Counted from the stretch's first letter, positions 8,947 to 19,610 are shown. The stretch is DNA of 64,000 nt from Azoarcus sp. L1K30 (GCF_018122735.1 NZ_JAGRRD010000001.1:1854823-1918822); one strand, 5' to 3'. The notes: generated by a model from the sequence alone, not told the origin. Numbers and translations: made by a program.

Positions 8947-9804
8947 TCATTCTGCCCCGAGGGTGTCGATCCATTGTGCGAGACGCTCGACGCTGTCGGC
9001 GAAATCCTCGGCCGCGGCGGGCACCACGTCGGGCATGGCGGTGACCTCGATGGTATTGAGGATGAGCGTGTCCGCGCTGTTGAAGTATTGCACCCACCAG
9101 GTATTGGCCAGCTGCGTGCTGCTGACACGGCAATTGCCGTATCCACGCGACAGCACCACCACGCTGCCGGCGCCGAGCGCGCCGTCGAGGTAGGCCAGAT
9201 CCTCGGGCACCAGTGGCAGCAGGGTGAGATTGACGATGTGTGCGCTGTCGCCTGCCTGCCAGCGCCCGGCAGCATCGACCAGCTCGGCGAGCACGGCGGG
9301 CGCATTCATCACACCCGGCGTTGGTGCCGGCAGCGCGACCTTTGTCTTGCTCGACACCCGCGCACAGACGCCGACCGCGCCCGGTACGGGCGCCGCGGAA
9401 ACAGTATCGCGGATCTGCCGACCGGCAGCATCGAATCCGAGTTCGCGCCAGACGCCGGCAAAAACCGTTTCCTGAATGCGCAAGGCGGCGCCATCCGCTT
9501 CGGCGACGATGCTCACCTCTCCCTGCCCCAGGGCCTCGTTGACCAGCTTCAGCGCCGCAGCGGAGAGGCCGGAAAGGTCGATCTCCGGATAGTCCGGATC
9601 GCCGAACGACCAATCGCGCATTGCGCCATGCAAGCGCAACAGCAGCGCGACAGCTTCGTCGCGGACGGCCGGATCGACATCCTCCGGCAGAACGGGGACG
9701 TTGAAGGTACTCATCGCACCAGGTGACGGAATGTACTCGAGCGCGGTGTCTTCCTCTTGCGTGCCGGGGCCGAGCGCAACGACCGGAATGGGAAATGTCT
9801 TCAT
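8947..9804 (-). CDS. hupH: Hydrogenase expression/formation protein HupH (HoxQ)
   Basis: HupH (HoxQ, HyaF family) is a chaperone that acts with HupG on the small subunit precursor. The start at 9804 gives 285 residues, MKTFPIPVVALGPGTQEED. Family features include LEYIPSPGAMSTF, the LGQGEVSI segment and the C-terminal block LLPLVPEDLAYLDGALG, GYGNCRVSSTQLANTWWVQYFN. The frame continues upstream of this ATG, but the extra part does not resemble the family. It lies 13 bases after hupG. Confidence 0.92.
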   Translation of the reverse strand: MKTFPIPVVALGPGTQEEDTALEYIPSPGAMSTFNVPVLPEDVDPAVRDEAVALLLRLHGAMRDWSFGDPDYPEIDLSGLSAAALKLVNEALGQGEVSIVAEADGAALRIQETVFAGVWRELGFDAAGRQIRDTVSAAPVPGAVGVCARVSSKTKVALPAPTPGVMNAPAVLAELVDAAGRWQAGDSAHIVNLTLLPLVPEDLAYLDGALGAGSVVVLSRGYGNCRVSSTQLANTWWVQYFNSADTLILNTIEVTAMPDVVPAAAEDFADSVERLAQWIDTLGAE

Positions 9805-9817
9805 GACCCGGCTCCGT

Positions 9818-10279
9818 TCAATGACAGCCGGCATCGGATGCCGGACCGCGGACCGGGATGCCGACGGAAGGCGCGCGAGAAACAGGCGCTTCGAGCTTGC
9901 GTGCGACCGCGCCGCCCCATTCATCCCAGTTCAGCATTCCCTCGAGCACGCCGACATACTCACCGTCGCGCAGGAACAGCTGAGCCGGATAGCGGGTGAT
10001 GCCGTAGCGCGCCGCCAGTGCCCGGCTAGGCGCCGGCATCAGGGCCGCGCCACGCAGACGGCGGCCGAATGACTTCAGTATCTCCGGCAGGATTACCGCC
10101 ACATCCCAGGTTTCGGGGCTGCGAGCAGGATCTTCGGTGAGCAGGACGAGGACATCGCCCCCCACTGCAGCAAAGGCGTCGAGTTCATCCTGACCGATAC
10201 AGGCCAGACCGTGCAGCGACTCCTGCCGCTGCAGCAAGGCAGCCAGCGCGTCTTCGGTGGGGGCGGAAAAATCGTTCAT
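9818..10279 (-). CDS. hupG: Thioredoxin-fold hydrogenase chaperone HupG (HoxO/HyaE)
   Basis: HupG/HoxO/HyaE proteins bind the Tat-bearing small subunit precursor and hold back export until assembly is complete. The 153-residue protein has a thioredoxin-like fold signature (VLVLLTEDPARSPETWDVAVILPEI), then YGITRYPAQLFLRDGEYVG with the cis-proline, but no CxxC, as expected for this family. It overlaps hupF by four bases. Confidence 0.9.
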   Translation of the reverse strand: MNDFSAPTEDALAALLQRQESLHGLACIGQDELDAFAAVGGDVLVLLTEDPARSPETWDVAVILPEILKSFGRRLRGAALMPAPSRALAARYGITRYPAQLFLRDGEYVGVLEGMLNWDEWGGAVARKLEAPVSRAPSVGIPVRGPASDAGCH

Positions 10280-10587
10280 GGGCGTGTTCCTCGCAAAAAT
10301 TCGGGTAATTGGGGCGCGCGATCGATCAAGTCAGCAAAGGCGGCATCGAGGTCGACCGCTTGACCTGCCATCAGACCGGACAGTGCATCGAGTGCAGCAC
10401 CTACGCGCGCCGCGTGCGCGGCATCGACGACTTCGCGCGCGGTTCCCAGAAAACTCATCAGCCACACGCCCGCTGGCTGGGGGCCGACGAGCAAGGTGTC
10501 GATACGGTGTTCTGCGCCGCTTCGGTCGATGCACACCGCGTCGCTGCCGTCCATGCGCAGTACCTGCAGCGGTACGCCGACACACAT
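10276..10587 (-). CDS. hupF: HypC-family chaperone HupF (HoxL)
   Basis: HupF/HoxL is a HypC paralogue dedicated to the uptake hydrogenase large subunit and to its protection under oxygen. The start at 10587 gives 103 residues, MCVGVPLQVLRMDGSD, with the essential Cys2. The core VDTLLVG-type strand (HRIDTLLVGPQPAGVWLMSFLG) matches HypC, and the protein has an extra C-terminal helix absent in hypC. One base separates the hupD stop from its ATG. Confidence 0.93.
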   Translation of the reverse strand: MCVGVPLQVLRMDGSDAVCIDRSGAEHRIDTLLVGPQPAGVWLMSFLGTAREVVDAAHAARVGAALDALSGLMAGQAVDLDAAFADLIDRAPQLPEFLRGTRP

Positions 10588-10588
10588 C

Positions 10589-11212
10589 TCAGGCCTCCTC
10601 GGTAGTGGTGACGAAGCGCAGGTCGCCATGGCGGCAGGCGGCGTCCGCGGGCGGGCGACCCGCCTCGTAGAGATCCATCGCGAGCGCGACATCGTTGAGC
10701 CGTGCGGCAGCATCGGCGCGCGCCTCTGCCCTCACGCCCCAGGTTCGCAGCCGCTCCACTGCGTGCGCGACAGCCGGTTCGATGCAGGCGCGCACCACCG
10801 GGCGCAGGCTGCCGCCAAAGTCATCGAGCTCGACCGGCTGCACCCCGATCAGCAGCATGGACTCGGGCAGGCGATCGAGCATCTGTGCCGACGCCAGCAC
10901 CTCCTGAAAGCCGGTCTGGTGCAGACTCATCTTCTTTGCGCCCATGAAACGGGGCACCTCACCATCCTCGACCAGGCGCATGGTGCCGGGCGCGAGGCCG
11001 TAGTCCACCGCATCGAACACGATCAGGCGCTGAGCCTCGGTGACATAAGGCAGCAGATACAAGCCCTGGGTGCCGCCATCCATCACCGTGACCTCGTCGC
11101 CGAACTGCCAGGCGGCATTGAGCGCTTCCACGCAGCGCACGCCAAACCCCTCGTCGGCCCATAACAGATTGCCGATACCAAGAATCAGGACTGAACTGGA
11201 TTGCGTGCGCAT
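10589..11212 (-). CDS. hupD: Hydrogenase maturation endopeptidase HupD (HoxM)
   Basis: HupD cleaves the C-terminal extension of the HupL precursor after nickel insertion. The start at 11212 gives 207 residues. The three nickel-recognition residues of the family are present: Glu in GIGNLLWADEGFGVR, Asp in VFDAVDYGL and His in MSLHQTGFQE. Downstream are hupF and the other accessory genes. Upstream are a 170-base gap and the HTH gene, so this may start a separate maturation transcript; that is an inference. Confidence 0.95.
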   Translation of the reverse strand: MRTQSSSVLILGIGNLLWADEGFGVRCVEALNAAWQFGDEVTVMDGGTQGLYLLPYVTEAQRLIVFDAVDYGLAPGTMRLVEDGEVPRFMGAKKMSLHQTGFQEVLASAQMLDRLPESMLLIGVQPVELDDFGGSLRPVVRACIEPAVAHAVERLRTWGVRAEARADAAARLNDVALAMDLYEAGRPPADAACRHGDLRFVTTTEEA

Positions 11213-11382
11213 GTCGGCTCCGGATGTAACGAATGGGGTTACAGTTGCACGCACCGTGCCAGCGCTGGACGCGGAGAGACGTTCAATAAAAATCAATGAC
11301 TTGCCGACATATCGACGGTATTCACCGGATGGCGAGCGCGCGCGATGACTTACAACTTTCCGCCAAAGCGGAAACCTGCTTT

Positions 11383-11724
11383 TCAGCGCTCCGTCCGAGT
11401 ACCAAGCGCAACGCGCAGGCTGCGCCACGCAAGATGAGTATCCCACGCAGCCTGAAGATGCATCCACAGCAGGGCATCGGTACCGAAGAAGATCGCCAGC
11501 CGCACCGCGGTATCCGGCGTGAAGGCGCGACGACCGCGGGTCAGCTCGTTCACCCGCCGCCGCGAGATGCCGAGCGCGCGTGCCAGGGCATCCTGCGAGA
11601 TGCCCGCCGGGCGCATGAAACGGGTCTCGAGAAAGCGCCCGGGGTGCTGCGGCGCACGCCCCGGCACGCGTGCCGCGACCGAAAAAAGACGCGGGCCAGA
11701 GCCCGCGCGAGTCGTCGTCATCAT
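11383..11724 (-). CDS. HigA-like XRE-family HTH protein inside the hup cluster
   Basis: The 113-residue protein carries an XRE helix-turn-helix near residues 42-65 (ISQDALARALGISRRRVNEL) and the tail typical of HigA/VapI antitoxins (FFGTDALLWMHLQAAWD). I see no HigB-like toxin beside it, so it could be a solitary DNA-binding regulator. It interrupts the usual hupC-hupD order, 58 bases after hupC. A hairpin at 11357-11374 follows its stop by eight bases. The N-terminal 27 residues are weakly conserved, and a later start is possible. Confidence 0.8.
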   Translation of the reverse strand: MMTTTRAGSGPRLFSVAARVPGRAPQHPGRFLETRFMRPAGISQDALARALGISRRRVNELTRGRRAFTPDTAVRLAIFFGTDALLWMHLQAAWDTHLAWRSLRVALGTRTER

Positions 11725-11782
11725 GAGGAGAGAGAGACGAAATCGAAAACCATGAGGTCGGGCATCCGGCGCCGCGGCCCTG

Positions 11783-12490
11783 TCAGTCCTTGAACATCCG
11801 CCAGCCCGAGATCATGGTGGAGATCAGGCTCTGCCGGCTCATGATGTCCTCACGGATGGCCGCGTAGACATGCACGATGACGAAGGAGACTGTGACCCAC
11901 ATGCCCAGGCGGTGGAGGTTGTGAACCTGCAGGCTGTTGCCGCCCACGGCGGAGATCACCCAGCCGAACATCGACTCCGCCCAGCTGCCCTCGCCCAGGC
12001 CCTCGCCATACAGCGCAAAGCCGGTGCAGATCATGTATACCGCGCCGATAGTGAAGAACAGGAACATCATCAGTTGCGCGAGCGGGTTGTGGCCGACGTA
12101 TTTCTTCGGTTCGCGCACCAGAAAGAGGTACCAGCGCAACTCGTAGAACACCTCGCTCCACCACTTCAGGCTCCACACCGGCACCAGGAAGATCTGCCGC
12201 GCATGGTGGTTGCCGACGATCGCCCAATAGATGCGGCCGAGGAAGCCGATGGCGAAGATGTAGGCGGCGGCGAAATGGGCGAAGCGGATGTAACCCATGA
12301 GGAAGTTCGCGCTCGCCTCGCCCGGCACCGACGGCAAGGGTTTGCCGATGAAGTAGCCGGTGATGGCCAGCACCGTGATGGCGAGCGCATTGACCCAATG
12401 CCACAAGCGCAGTGGCGCCTCATAGACGTAGACCGCCTTGACCAGCCGCGCCTGACGCTCGGCCTCGAATGCATCTTGTTCTGCCAGCAT
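11783..12490 (-). CDS. hupC: Hydrogenase b-type cytochrome subunit HupC (HoxZ)
   Basis: This diheme membrane cytochrome takes electrons from the HupSL dimer to quinone and anchors it on the periplasmic face. The 235-residue protein has four hydrophobic segments and haem histidines in the usual settings: PLRLWHWVNALA, YIRFAHFAAAY, VHNLHRLGMW and FVIVHVYAAIRED. It is downstream of hupL after a 194-base gap that holds a palindromic repeat. Confidence 0.96.
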   Translation of the reverse strand: MLAEQDAFEAERQARLVKAVYVYEAPLRLWHWVNALAITVLAITGYFIGKPLPSVPGEASANFLMGYIRFAHFAAAYIFAIGFLGRIYWAIVGNHHARQIFLVPVWSLKWWSEVFYELRWYLFLVREPKKYVGHNPLAQLMMFLFFTIGAVYMICTGFALYGEGLGEGSWAESMFGWVISAVGGNSLQVHNLHRLGMWVTVSFVIVHVYAAIREDIMSRQSLISTMISGWRMFKD

Positions 12491-12539
12491 GTCGTTCTCC
12501 GTCGTGATGTCGGGCCGAAATCGGGACCCGCCGTTTTCA

Positions 12540-12606
12540 CCCTCCCCTTCAAGGGGAGGGATGGGGTGGGGATGGGTTTCGTTGGCGGCACTTCAAACCC
12601 ATCCCC
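12540..12606. repeat. Double hairpin, REP-like intergenic repeat between hupL and hupC
   Basis: Two perfect palindromes sit back to back: arms CCCTCCCC/GGGGAGGG at 12540-12547 and 12553-12560, then 12-base arms at 12568-12579 and 12595-12606 (GGGGATGGGTTT and its complement). No T-tract follows on either strand, so a plain intrinsic terminator is unlikely. This style of GC-rich repeat is common between genes in betaproteobacteria. It may stabilise the hupSL message upstream of hupC. Confidence 0.75.
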
Positions 12607-12684
12607 ATCCTGTCCTTCCCCTTGCGGCGAAAGGCACCTGCCAATGAAGTTCAGTGAAGCCCGCCGTTCAGTGCCGGCGGCCGT

Positions 12685-14475
<1,791 letters not shown>

Positions 14476-14477
14476 GA

Positions 14478-15572
14478 TCACTTGTCTCCGGATTGCGGTT
14501 TGTTGTCGAAGCTTGGTTTGCTGCGCGCGCGCGCCAGCGCGGTGACCGCGGCGTGTGCCGCCACCGAGGCGCCGACCACGCCGGCGGCGGTGGCACCGAC
14601 CTTGTCGGCATTGGCCTCGATGCCGAACTGCTTGATGTCGGTGACGCGATCGTAGAAACCGCCCTTGTCCCAGAAACCGTCTTCCGAACAGCCGATACAG
14701 CCGTGACCCGACTGAATGGGGAAGGACACGCCGTTGTTCCAGCGCACCGTGGAACAGGCGTTGTAGGTGGTCGGCCCCTTGCAGCCGACCTTGTACAGGC
14801 AGTAGCCCTTGCGTGCGTTGTCGTCGTCCCACTCCTCGACGAACTGCCCTGCATCGAAGTGCGGGCGGCGATAGCACTTGTCGTGGATGCGCTGGCCGTA
14901 GAACATCTTCGGCCGCCCCTGGCGGTCGAGTTCGGGAATGCGGTCGAAGGTGAGCATGTAGGTGACGACGCCCGTCATGACCTCGGCGATCGGCGGGCAG
15001 CCCGGCACCTTGATGATGGGCTTGTCGAAGATGACCTTGTGAACCGGCGTGGCGCGCGTGGGATTGGGCTTGGCCGCCTGCACGCAACCCCACGACGCGC
15101 ACGACCCCCAGGAGATGATCGCCTTGGCGTCCGCTGCGGTTTCCTTCAGCACTTCGACGAAGGGGCGGCCGCCGTGAATGCAGTACATGCCGTCCTCGTT
15201 GAGCGGCGGGTTACCCTCGACGGCGAGAATGTAGTTGCCCTTGTACTTGCGTTTGACCTCTTCGATGATGGCCTCGGCCTGGTGTCCGGCAGCCGCCATC
15301 AGCGTGTCGTCGTAATCGAGCGACAGCATCGACAGCACCACGTCCTTGGCCAGCGGATGCGCGGAACGGATGAAGGACTCCGAGCAGCAGGTGCATTCCA
15401 GACCATGCAACCAGATCACCGGCGTGCGCGGCTTGGTCTCGAGCGCGTGCGCAATCCGGGGCGCAGCCGCCGAGCCGAGCCCGAGCGAGGTCGCCGTCAG
15501 GCTGCAGAACTTCAGGAAACTGCGGCGTGTGATGCCTTGCCGGCGCAACACGTCGTAGAAGGTTTCAGTCAT
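14478..15572 (-). CDS. hupS: Uptake [NiFe]-hydrogenase small subunit HupS (HoxK), oxygen-tolerant type
   Basis: HupS holds the three iron-sulfur clusters that lead electrons from HupL to the cytochrome. A Tat signal (TRRSFLKF, residues 15-22) ends near AHA43. Counting from Leu44, the proximal cluster ligands fall at Cys17, Cys19, Cys20 (ECTCCSES), Cys115 and Cys120 (GSCASWGC), the six-cysteine pattern of the [4Fe-3S] cluster in oxygen-tolerant hydrogenases. A C-terminal hydrophobic helix ([19 protein letters not shown]) anchors it in the membrane. It is the first gene of the operon. Confidence 0.98.
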   Translation of the reverse strand: MTETFYDVLRRQGITRRSFLKFCSLTATSLGLGSAAAPRIAHALETKPRTPVIWLHGLECTCCSESFIRSAHPLAKDVVLSMLSLDYDDTLMAAAGHQAEAIIEEVKRKYKGNYILAVEGNPPLNEDGMYCIHGGRPFVEVLKETAADAKAIISWGSCASWGCVQAAKPNPTRATPVHKVIFDKPIIKVPGCPPIAEVMTGVVTYMLTFDRIPELDRQGRPKMFYGQRIHDKCYRRPHFDAGQFVEEWDDDNARKGYCLYKVGCKGPTTYNACSTVRWNNGVSFPIQSGHGCIGCSEDGFWDKGGFYDRVTDIKQFGIEANADKVGATAAGVVGASVAAHAAVTALARARSKPSFDNKPQSGDK

Positions 15573-15645
15573 GGAGAGTCTCCCTCGAAGGTCTTTTTTC
15601 TGACCCCGCAGCCAGGGCAGCGCGGCGGCACATGGTCAAAGGCAG

Positions 15646-15663
15646 TACAAGAAGCATGCCAAA
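15646..15663 (-). promoter_or_regulatory. Sigma54-type promoter of the hup operon
   Basis: On the minus strand the sequence TTGGCATGCTTCTTGTA gives a -24 GG and a -12 GT with the canonical 10 bases between them. The only departure from the consensus is GT in place of GC. It would start a leader of about 64 bases before hupS. Hydrogenase operons of Rhizobium, Rhodobacter and Ralstonia are driven by NtrC-type activators (HoxA/HupR), which fits. The activator gene is not in the window. Confidence 0.7.
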
Positions 15664-15690
15664 CCTCGATCAAGACGATTTTTCAATATA

Positions 15691-15703
15691 TATCAACACC
15701 TTG
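15691..15703 (+). promoter_or_regulatory. IHF binding site upstream of the hup promoter
   Basis: TATCAACACCTTG matches the IHF consensus WATCAANNNNTTR at every defined position and lies in an AT-rich stretch. It sits about 55-67 bases upstream of the predicted start, where IHF bends DNA in other hup promoters to bring the activator to sigma54 polymerase. Both IHF genes (ihfA, ihfB) are encoded in this same window. Confidence 0.7.
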
Positions 15704-15901
15704 TGAAATTTTCCGGACCACCTCGGTGCCGCCTTGCAGGCAAGAAGATTTCCACTTCCGCAAAGCAGCTGATCGGCGGCGGGACATGGGCAAACACCGA
15801 TTGCCCCCCCCCGGCTTGCCCGACAGAATGCAGTGCATGTGTCGCACCTGCATCACGTCATCCCGCCCAGTGCGACCGGGGCACATCCACGAGAGGGCGC
15901 A

Positions 15902-17281
15902 ATGTCCATCAGCGTTCTTGATCTGTTCAAGATCGGCATCGGCCCGTCGAGCTCCCATACGATGGGGCCGATGCGCGCCGCCTGCGATTTCGTCAATGCA
16001 CTCGAGCGGCAAGGACGCCTCGATGCAGTACGCCGGGTAGAAATCAGGCTCTACGGCTCGCTGTCGGCAACCGGCATCGGGCACGGCACCGACCACGCCG
16101 TGATCGTCGGCCTGATGGGACAGCGTCCCGACGAGATCGACCCCGATTTCATCGCGCCCGCCGTCGCGCGCGTGCGTGATACCCAAAGCCTGCAACTGGC
16201 GGAAAAGGTGAGCATCGCCTTCGACTGGGAGCGCGACATGCGTTTGCTGCCTATCGCCCTGCCCTACCACCCCAATGCGCTGCGACTGATCGCCCATGGG
16301 GTGGATCGGACAATCTGCGAGAACACCTATTACTCGGTTGGCGGCGGGTTCGTCATCGACGAGGCGCAGATCAGCGCGGGTGCAAGCCTGGTGCCGCTCA
16401 CGCAGCTGCCCCATGAATTCGATTCCGCCGCCGATTTGCTGTCGATCTGTCGCCGTCGGTCCATGCGCATCTGCGAGGTGATGCTGGAGAACGAACGCAC
16501 CTGGCGCAGCGACGATGACACCCGCGCAGCCTTGTCACGGATCTGGCAGGCAATGCGGAATTGCGTGGCACGCGGCATCGCGCAGGAAGGCGTGTTGCCG
16601 GGCGGACTGAAGGTCAGACGCCGTGCCCATGCGCTGCACGAAAAACTGATCGCGCGCGAACACGGGCGCAATCTGATCAGTGACACCCTGGTCGCGCTCG
16701 ACTGGGTCAATCTCTATGCGCTTGCGGTCAACGAGGAAAACGCCGGCGGCGGACGCGTGGTGACCGCGCCCACCAACGGTGCAGCTGGCATCGTACCGGC
16801 GGTGCTGCACTACTACATGGACTTCCAGCCCGGCAGCAGCGACAGGAACGTCACCGACTTCCTGTTGACCGCGGGCGCGATCGGCACGCTGTTCAAGAAG
16901 AACGCGTCGATATCCGGCGCCGAAGTGGGTTGCCAGGGAGAGGTCGGATCGGCCTGCGCGATGGCCGCGGCGGGCCTGACCGAGGTGATGGGCGGCACCC
17001 CGGAACAGGTTGAAAACGCAGCGGAGATCGGCCTCGAGCACAATCTCGGCCTGACCTGCGATCCGGTGGCGGGCCTGGTTCAGCTGCCGTGCATCGAACG
17101 CAACGCGATGGCGTCGATCAAGGCCATCAATGCGGCCCAGCTTGCGCTGCGCGGCGACGGCTCGCATGCCATTTCCCTCGACCATGCAATCCGCACAATG
17201 CGTGACACCGGGCGCGACATGCTGGACAAATACAAGGAAACCTCGCTCGGCGGGCTCGCGGTCAACTATACCGAGTGCTGA
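15902..17281 (+). CDS. sdaA: L-serine ammonia-lyase (serine deaminase)
   Basis: This enzyme deaminates L-serine to pyruvate with a [4Fe-4S] cluster. The ATG at 15902 gives 459 residues, [20 protein letters not shown], the standard start of single-chain SdaA/SdaB enzymes. The N-terminal beta domain contains [13 protein letters not shown] and GTGHGTDH-type turns. The catalytic domain has the cluster cysteines in [20 protein letters not shown] and [19 protein letters not shown]. An earlier in-frame ATG at 15833 adds residues that do not resemble the family. Confidence 0.95.
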   Translation: MSISVLDLFKIGIGPSSSHTMGPMRAACDFVNALERQGRLDAVRRVEIRLYGSLSATGIGHGTDHAVIVGLMGQRPDEIDPDFIAPAVARVRDTQSLQLAEKVSIAFDWERDMRLLPIALPYHPNALRLIAHGVDRTICENTYYSVGGGFVIDEAQISAGASLVPLTQLPHEFDSAADLLSICRRRSMRICEVMLENERTWRSDDDTRAALSRIWQAMRNCVARGIAQEGVLPGGLKVRRRAHALHEKLIAREHGRNLISDTLVALDWVNLYALAVNEENAGGGRVVTAPTNGAAGIVPAVLHYYMDFQPGSSDRNVTDFLLTAGAIGTLFKKNASISGAEVGCQGEVGSACAMAAAGLTEVMGGTPEQVENAAEIGLEHNLGLTCDPVAGLVQLPCIERNAMASIKAINAAQLALRGDGSHAISLDHAIRTMRDTGRDMLDKYKETSLGGLAVNYTEC

Positions 17282-17294
17282 TCGGGTGCTGCGG

Positions 17295-17313
17295 CGCCCA
17301 TGTCCCATGGGCG
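17295..17313 (+). terminator. Possible hairpin terminator after the serine deaminase gene
   Basis: CGCCCATG and CATGGGCG pair across a three-base loop 14 bases after the stop. There is no T-run, so termination is a guess and the hairpin might only protect the 3' end. Confidence 0.35.
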
Positions 17314-17465
17314 TGACCCGCGAGACGAGTACCGCGAGGACCGCCCCCTTCGCGCCAGACGGGGCGTGACCGGCGGTCCGCCTGTAAGCTATCGGGTCAT
17401 GGTACGACTCAGCTGCAGGTGCCGAATCCTGATTCCGGCAGTGCTTCACCTTTTCGGGGCTTCCA

Positions 17466-19610
17466 ATGCACGCGCGCAAACTGGCAATGCTGACGGCGGT
17501 CATGCTGATCGTTGCGCTCTTCTTTATCTTCGATCTCGGTCAATACCTCAGCCTGCAAAACCTGAAGGCACAGCAGACCAACATCGAGGCTTTCCGCACC
17601 GAGCGCCCGTTTGTCAGCGTCGCAATCTATTTCGTCATTTACGTCATCGTCACCGCGCTCTCGCTGCCCGGCGCAGCGCTGCTCACCCTGGCGGGCGGCG
17701 CCGTGTTCGGACTGTTGTGGGGCACGGTCATCGTGTCCTTCGCCTCGACCATCGGCGCCACTCTCGCCTTTCTGCTGTCGCGCTATCTGCTGCGGGACTG
17801 GGTGGCACGGCGTTTCGGCCAGCGCCTGAAGGCCATCGACGACGGCGTACGCCGCGAGGGCGCGCTCTACCTGTTCACCTTGCGCCTGGTGCCGGCCTTT
17901 CCCTTCTTCCTGATCAACCTGCTCACCGGTCTGACCGCGATGAAGACCCGCACCTTCTATTTGACCAGCCAGCTCGGGATGCTCGCCGGCACCGTGGTGT
18001 TCGTGAACGCCGGCACCCAGCTCGCCCGCCTCGAATCGCTGTCGGGCATTCTCTCGCCAGGCCTGCTCGGCTCGTTCGCGCTGCTGGGCGTGTTTCCGCT
18101 CCTCGCGCGCCGATTCGTGGCGATTGTCCGCATGAAAAAGGCATTCGCCCACTGGAAGAAGCCAGCACGCTTCGATCGCAACCTGGTGGTGATCGGCGGC
18201 GGCAGCGCAGGCTTGGTGACCGCCTATATCGCGGCTGCCGTCAAGGCCAAGGTCACGCTCGTCGAGAAACACAAGCTGGGCGGCGACTGCCTCAACACCG
18301 GCTGCGTGCCCTCCAAGGCGCTGATCCGTTCGGCCAGGTTCCTCTCGCACCTGTCCCGCGCGCAGGAATTCGGCATCGAGTCGGCAACGGCCAAGGTCGA
18401 TTTTACGCAGGTCATGGCGCGGGTGCAGTCTGTCATCAAGCGCATCGAACCCCACGACTCGGCCGCGCGCTACACCGAACTCGGGGTCGATGTGGTTCAC
18501 GGCGTGGCGAAAATCGTGTCGCCGTGGGCGGTCGATATCACCCTCGAAGATGGAAGCACCCGCCGCCTGACGACGCGCAGCATCGTCATCGCCAGTGGCG
18601 CCCGGCCCTTCGTGCCGCCCATTCCGGGCATTGATGACGTCGGCTACCTGACCTCGGACACCCTCTGGAACCTGCGCGAGCTGCCGCGCCGCCTGGTGGT
18701 CCTCGGCGGCGGTCCCATCGGTTGCGAACTGACCCAGGCCTTCGCCCGCCTCGGTGCTGCAGTGACCCAGGTCGAGATGGAAGCACGCATCATGGGCCGC
18801 GAAGACCCCGAGGTTTCCGAGCTCGTGGCGCAGCGCTTCCGCGCAGAAGGCATCGCGGTGCTGAGCGGTCACAAGGCCAAGGCCATCGTCATCGACAACG
18901 GGGAGAAGATCCTGATTGCCGAACACGCGGGAAAGGACGTCCGGATTCCCTTCGATGCCGTGCTGGTCGCCGTCGGCCGCGCCGCCAATCTGAAGGGCTT
19001 CGGCCTCGAAGAACTCGGCATCGTCACGGACCGCACCATCGGCACCAACGCCTTCCTGCAGACCAACTACCCGAACATCTATGCTGCGGGCGATGTTGCG
19101 GGCCCCTTCCAGTTCACCCATACCGCGGCCCACCAGGCCTGGTATGCAGCCGTCAATGCGCTGTTCGACCCGCTGAAGAAATTCAGGGCCGACTACTCGG
19201 TCATCCCGTGGGCCACCTTCGTCGAACCGGAGGTGGCCCGCGTCGGCCTGAACGAGCAGGAAGCAGCAGACAAGGGCATCGCCTACGAACTCACCCGCTA
19301 CGACATCGACGACCTCGACCGTGCCATCGCCGACGGCGAAGCCCACGGCTTCATCAAGGTGCTGACGGTACCCGGCAAAGACCGGATCCTGGGCGTCACC
19401 ATCGTCGGCGAACATGCGGGCGACCTGATCGCCGAGTATGTGCTGGCAATGAAACAGGGAATCGGCCTGAACAGGATTCTTGGCACCATCCACATTTACC
19501 CGACGCTCGCCGAGGCCAACAAGTACGTCGCCGGCAACTGGAAGAAGGCGCATGCGCCGCAGGGTTTGCTGCGATGGGTGGAGCGGTTTCACGCGTGGCG
19601 GCGCGGCTAG
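17466..19610 (+). CDS. TVP38/TMEM64 membrane domain fused to a flavin disulfide oxidoreductase
   Basis: The 714-residue protein has two parts. Residues 1 to about 230 form a TVP38/TMEM64 (DedA-like, SNARE-associated) membrane domain with about five hydrophobic segments and the motif LRLVPAFPFFLINLLTG. From about 237 to the end it is a class I pyridine nucleotide-disulfide oxidoreductase: FAD motif VVIGGGSAGLV, redox pair Cys275 and Cys280 (CLNTGCVPSK), NAD(P) motif VLGGGPIGCE near 411, GDVAG, and the C-terminal dimer interface (HIYPTLAE). It most resembles mercuric reductase or dihydrolipoamide dehydrogenase relatives, but no HMA domain or C-terminal Cys pair is present. The substrate is unknown. 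Confidence 0.9.
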   Translation: MHARKLAMLTAVMLIVALFFIFDLGQYLSLQNLKAQQTNIEAFRTERPFVSVAIYFVIYVIVTALSLPGAALLTLAGGAVFGLLWGTVIVSFASTIGATLAFLLSRYLLRDWVARRFGQRLKAIDDGVRREGALYLFTLRLVPAFPFFLINLLTGLTAMKTRTFYLTSQLGMLAGTVVFVNAGTQLARLESLSGILSPGLLGSFALLGVFPLLARRFVAIVRMKKAFAHWKKPARFDRNLVVIGGGSAGLVTAYIAAAVKAKVTLVEKHKLGGDCLNTGCVPSKALIRSARFLSHLSRAQEFGIESATAKVDFTQVMARVQSVIKRIEPHDSAARYTELGVDVVHGVAKIVSPWAVDITLEDGSTRRLTTRSIVIASGARPFVPPIPGIDDVGYLTSDTLWNLRELPRRLVVLGGGPIGCELTQAFARLGAAVTQVEMEARIMGREDPEVSELVAQRFRAEGIAVLSGHKAKAIVIDNGEKILIAEHAGKDVRIPFDAVLVAVGRAANLKGFGLEELGIVTDRTIGTNAFLQTNYPNIYAAGDVAGPFQFTHTAAHQAWYAAVNALFDPLKKFRADYSVIPWATFVEPEVARVGLNEQEAADKGIAYELTRYDIDDLDRAIADGEAHGFIKVLTVPGKDRILGVTIVGEHAGDLIAEYVLAMKQGIGLNRILGTIHIYPTLAEANKYVAGNWKKAHAPQGLLRWVERFHAWRRG

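Larger units (their letters stand above)
15573..15901. other. Intergenic control region between hupS and the serine deaminase gene
   Basis: These 329 bases separate two divergent genes. The hupS side holds the sigma54-like promoter and IHF site listed separately. A TTG-N4-CAA motif at 15734-15743 resembles, but with one base less spacing, the TTG-N5-CAA target described for the activator HupR. I find no clear sigma70 promoter for the plus-strand gene; a GAGAGG ribosome site lies just before its start. Confidence 0.6.

Noticed and set aside
11283-11296. An FNR-like box (TCAAT-N4-ATCAA) upstream of hupD
   Set aside because: Only one half-site is perfect, so I do not list it as a regulatory feature.
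11383-11724. A HigBA toxin-antitoxin pair in the hup cluster
   Set aside because: Only the HigA-like gene is present; no HigB-like frame lies on either side.
15734-15743. TTG-N4-CAA as a HupR/HoxA activator site
   Set aside because: Spacing is one base shorter than the described TTG-N5-CAA, so it may be chance.
17466-19610. Mercuric reductase (merA)
   Set aside because: There is no heavy-metal-associated domain, no C-terminal cysteine pair and no other mer gene nearby.
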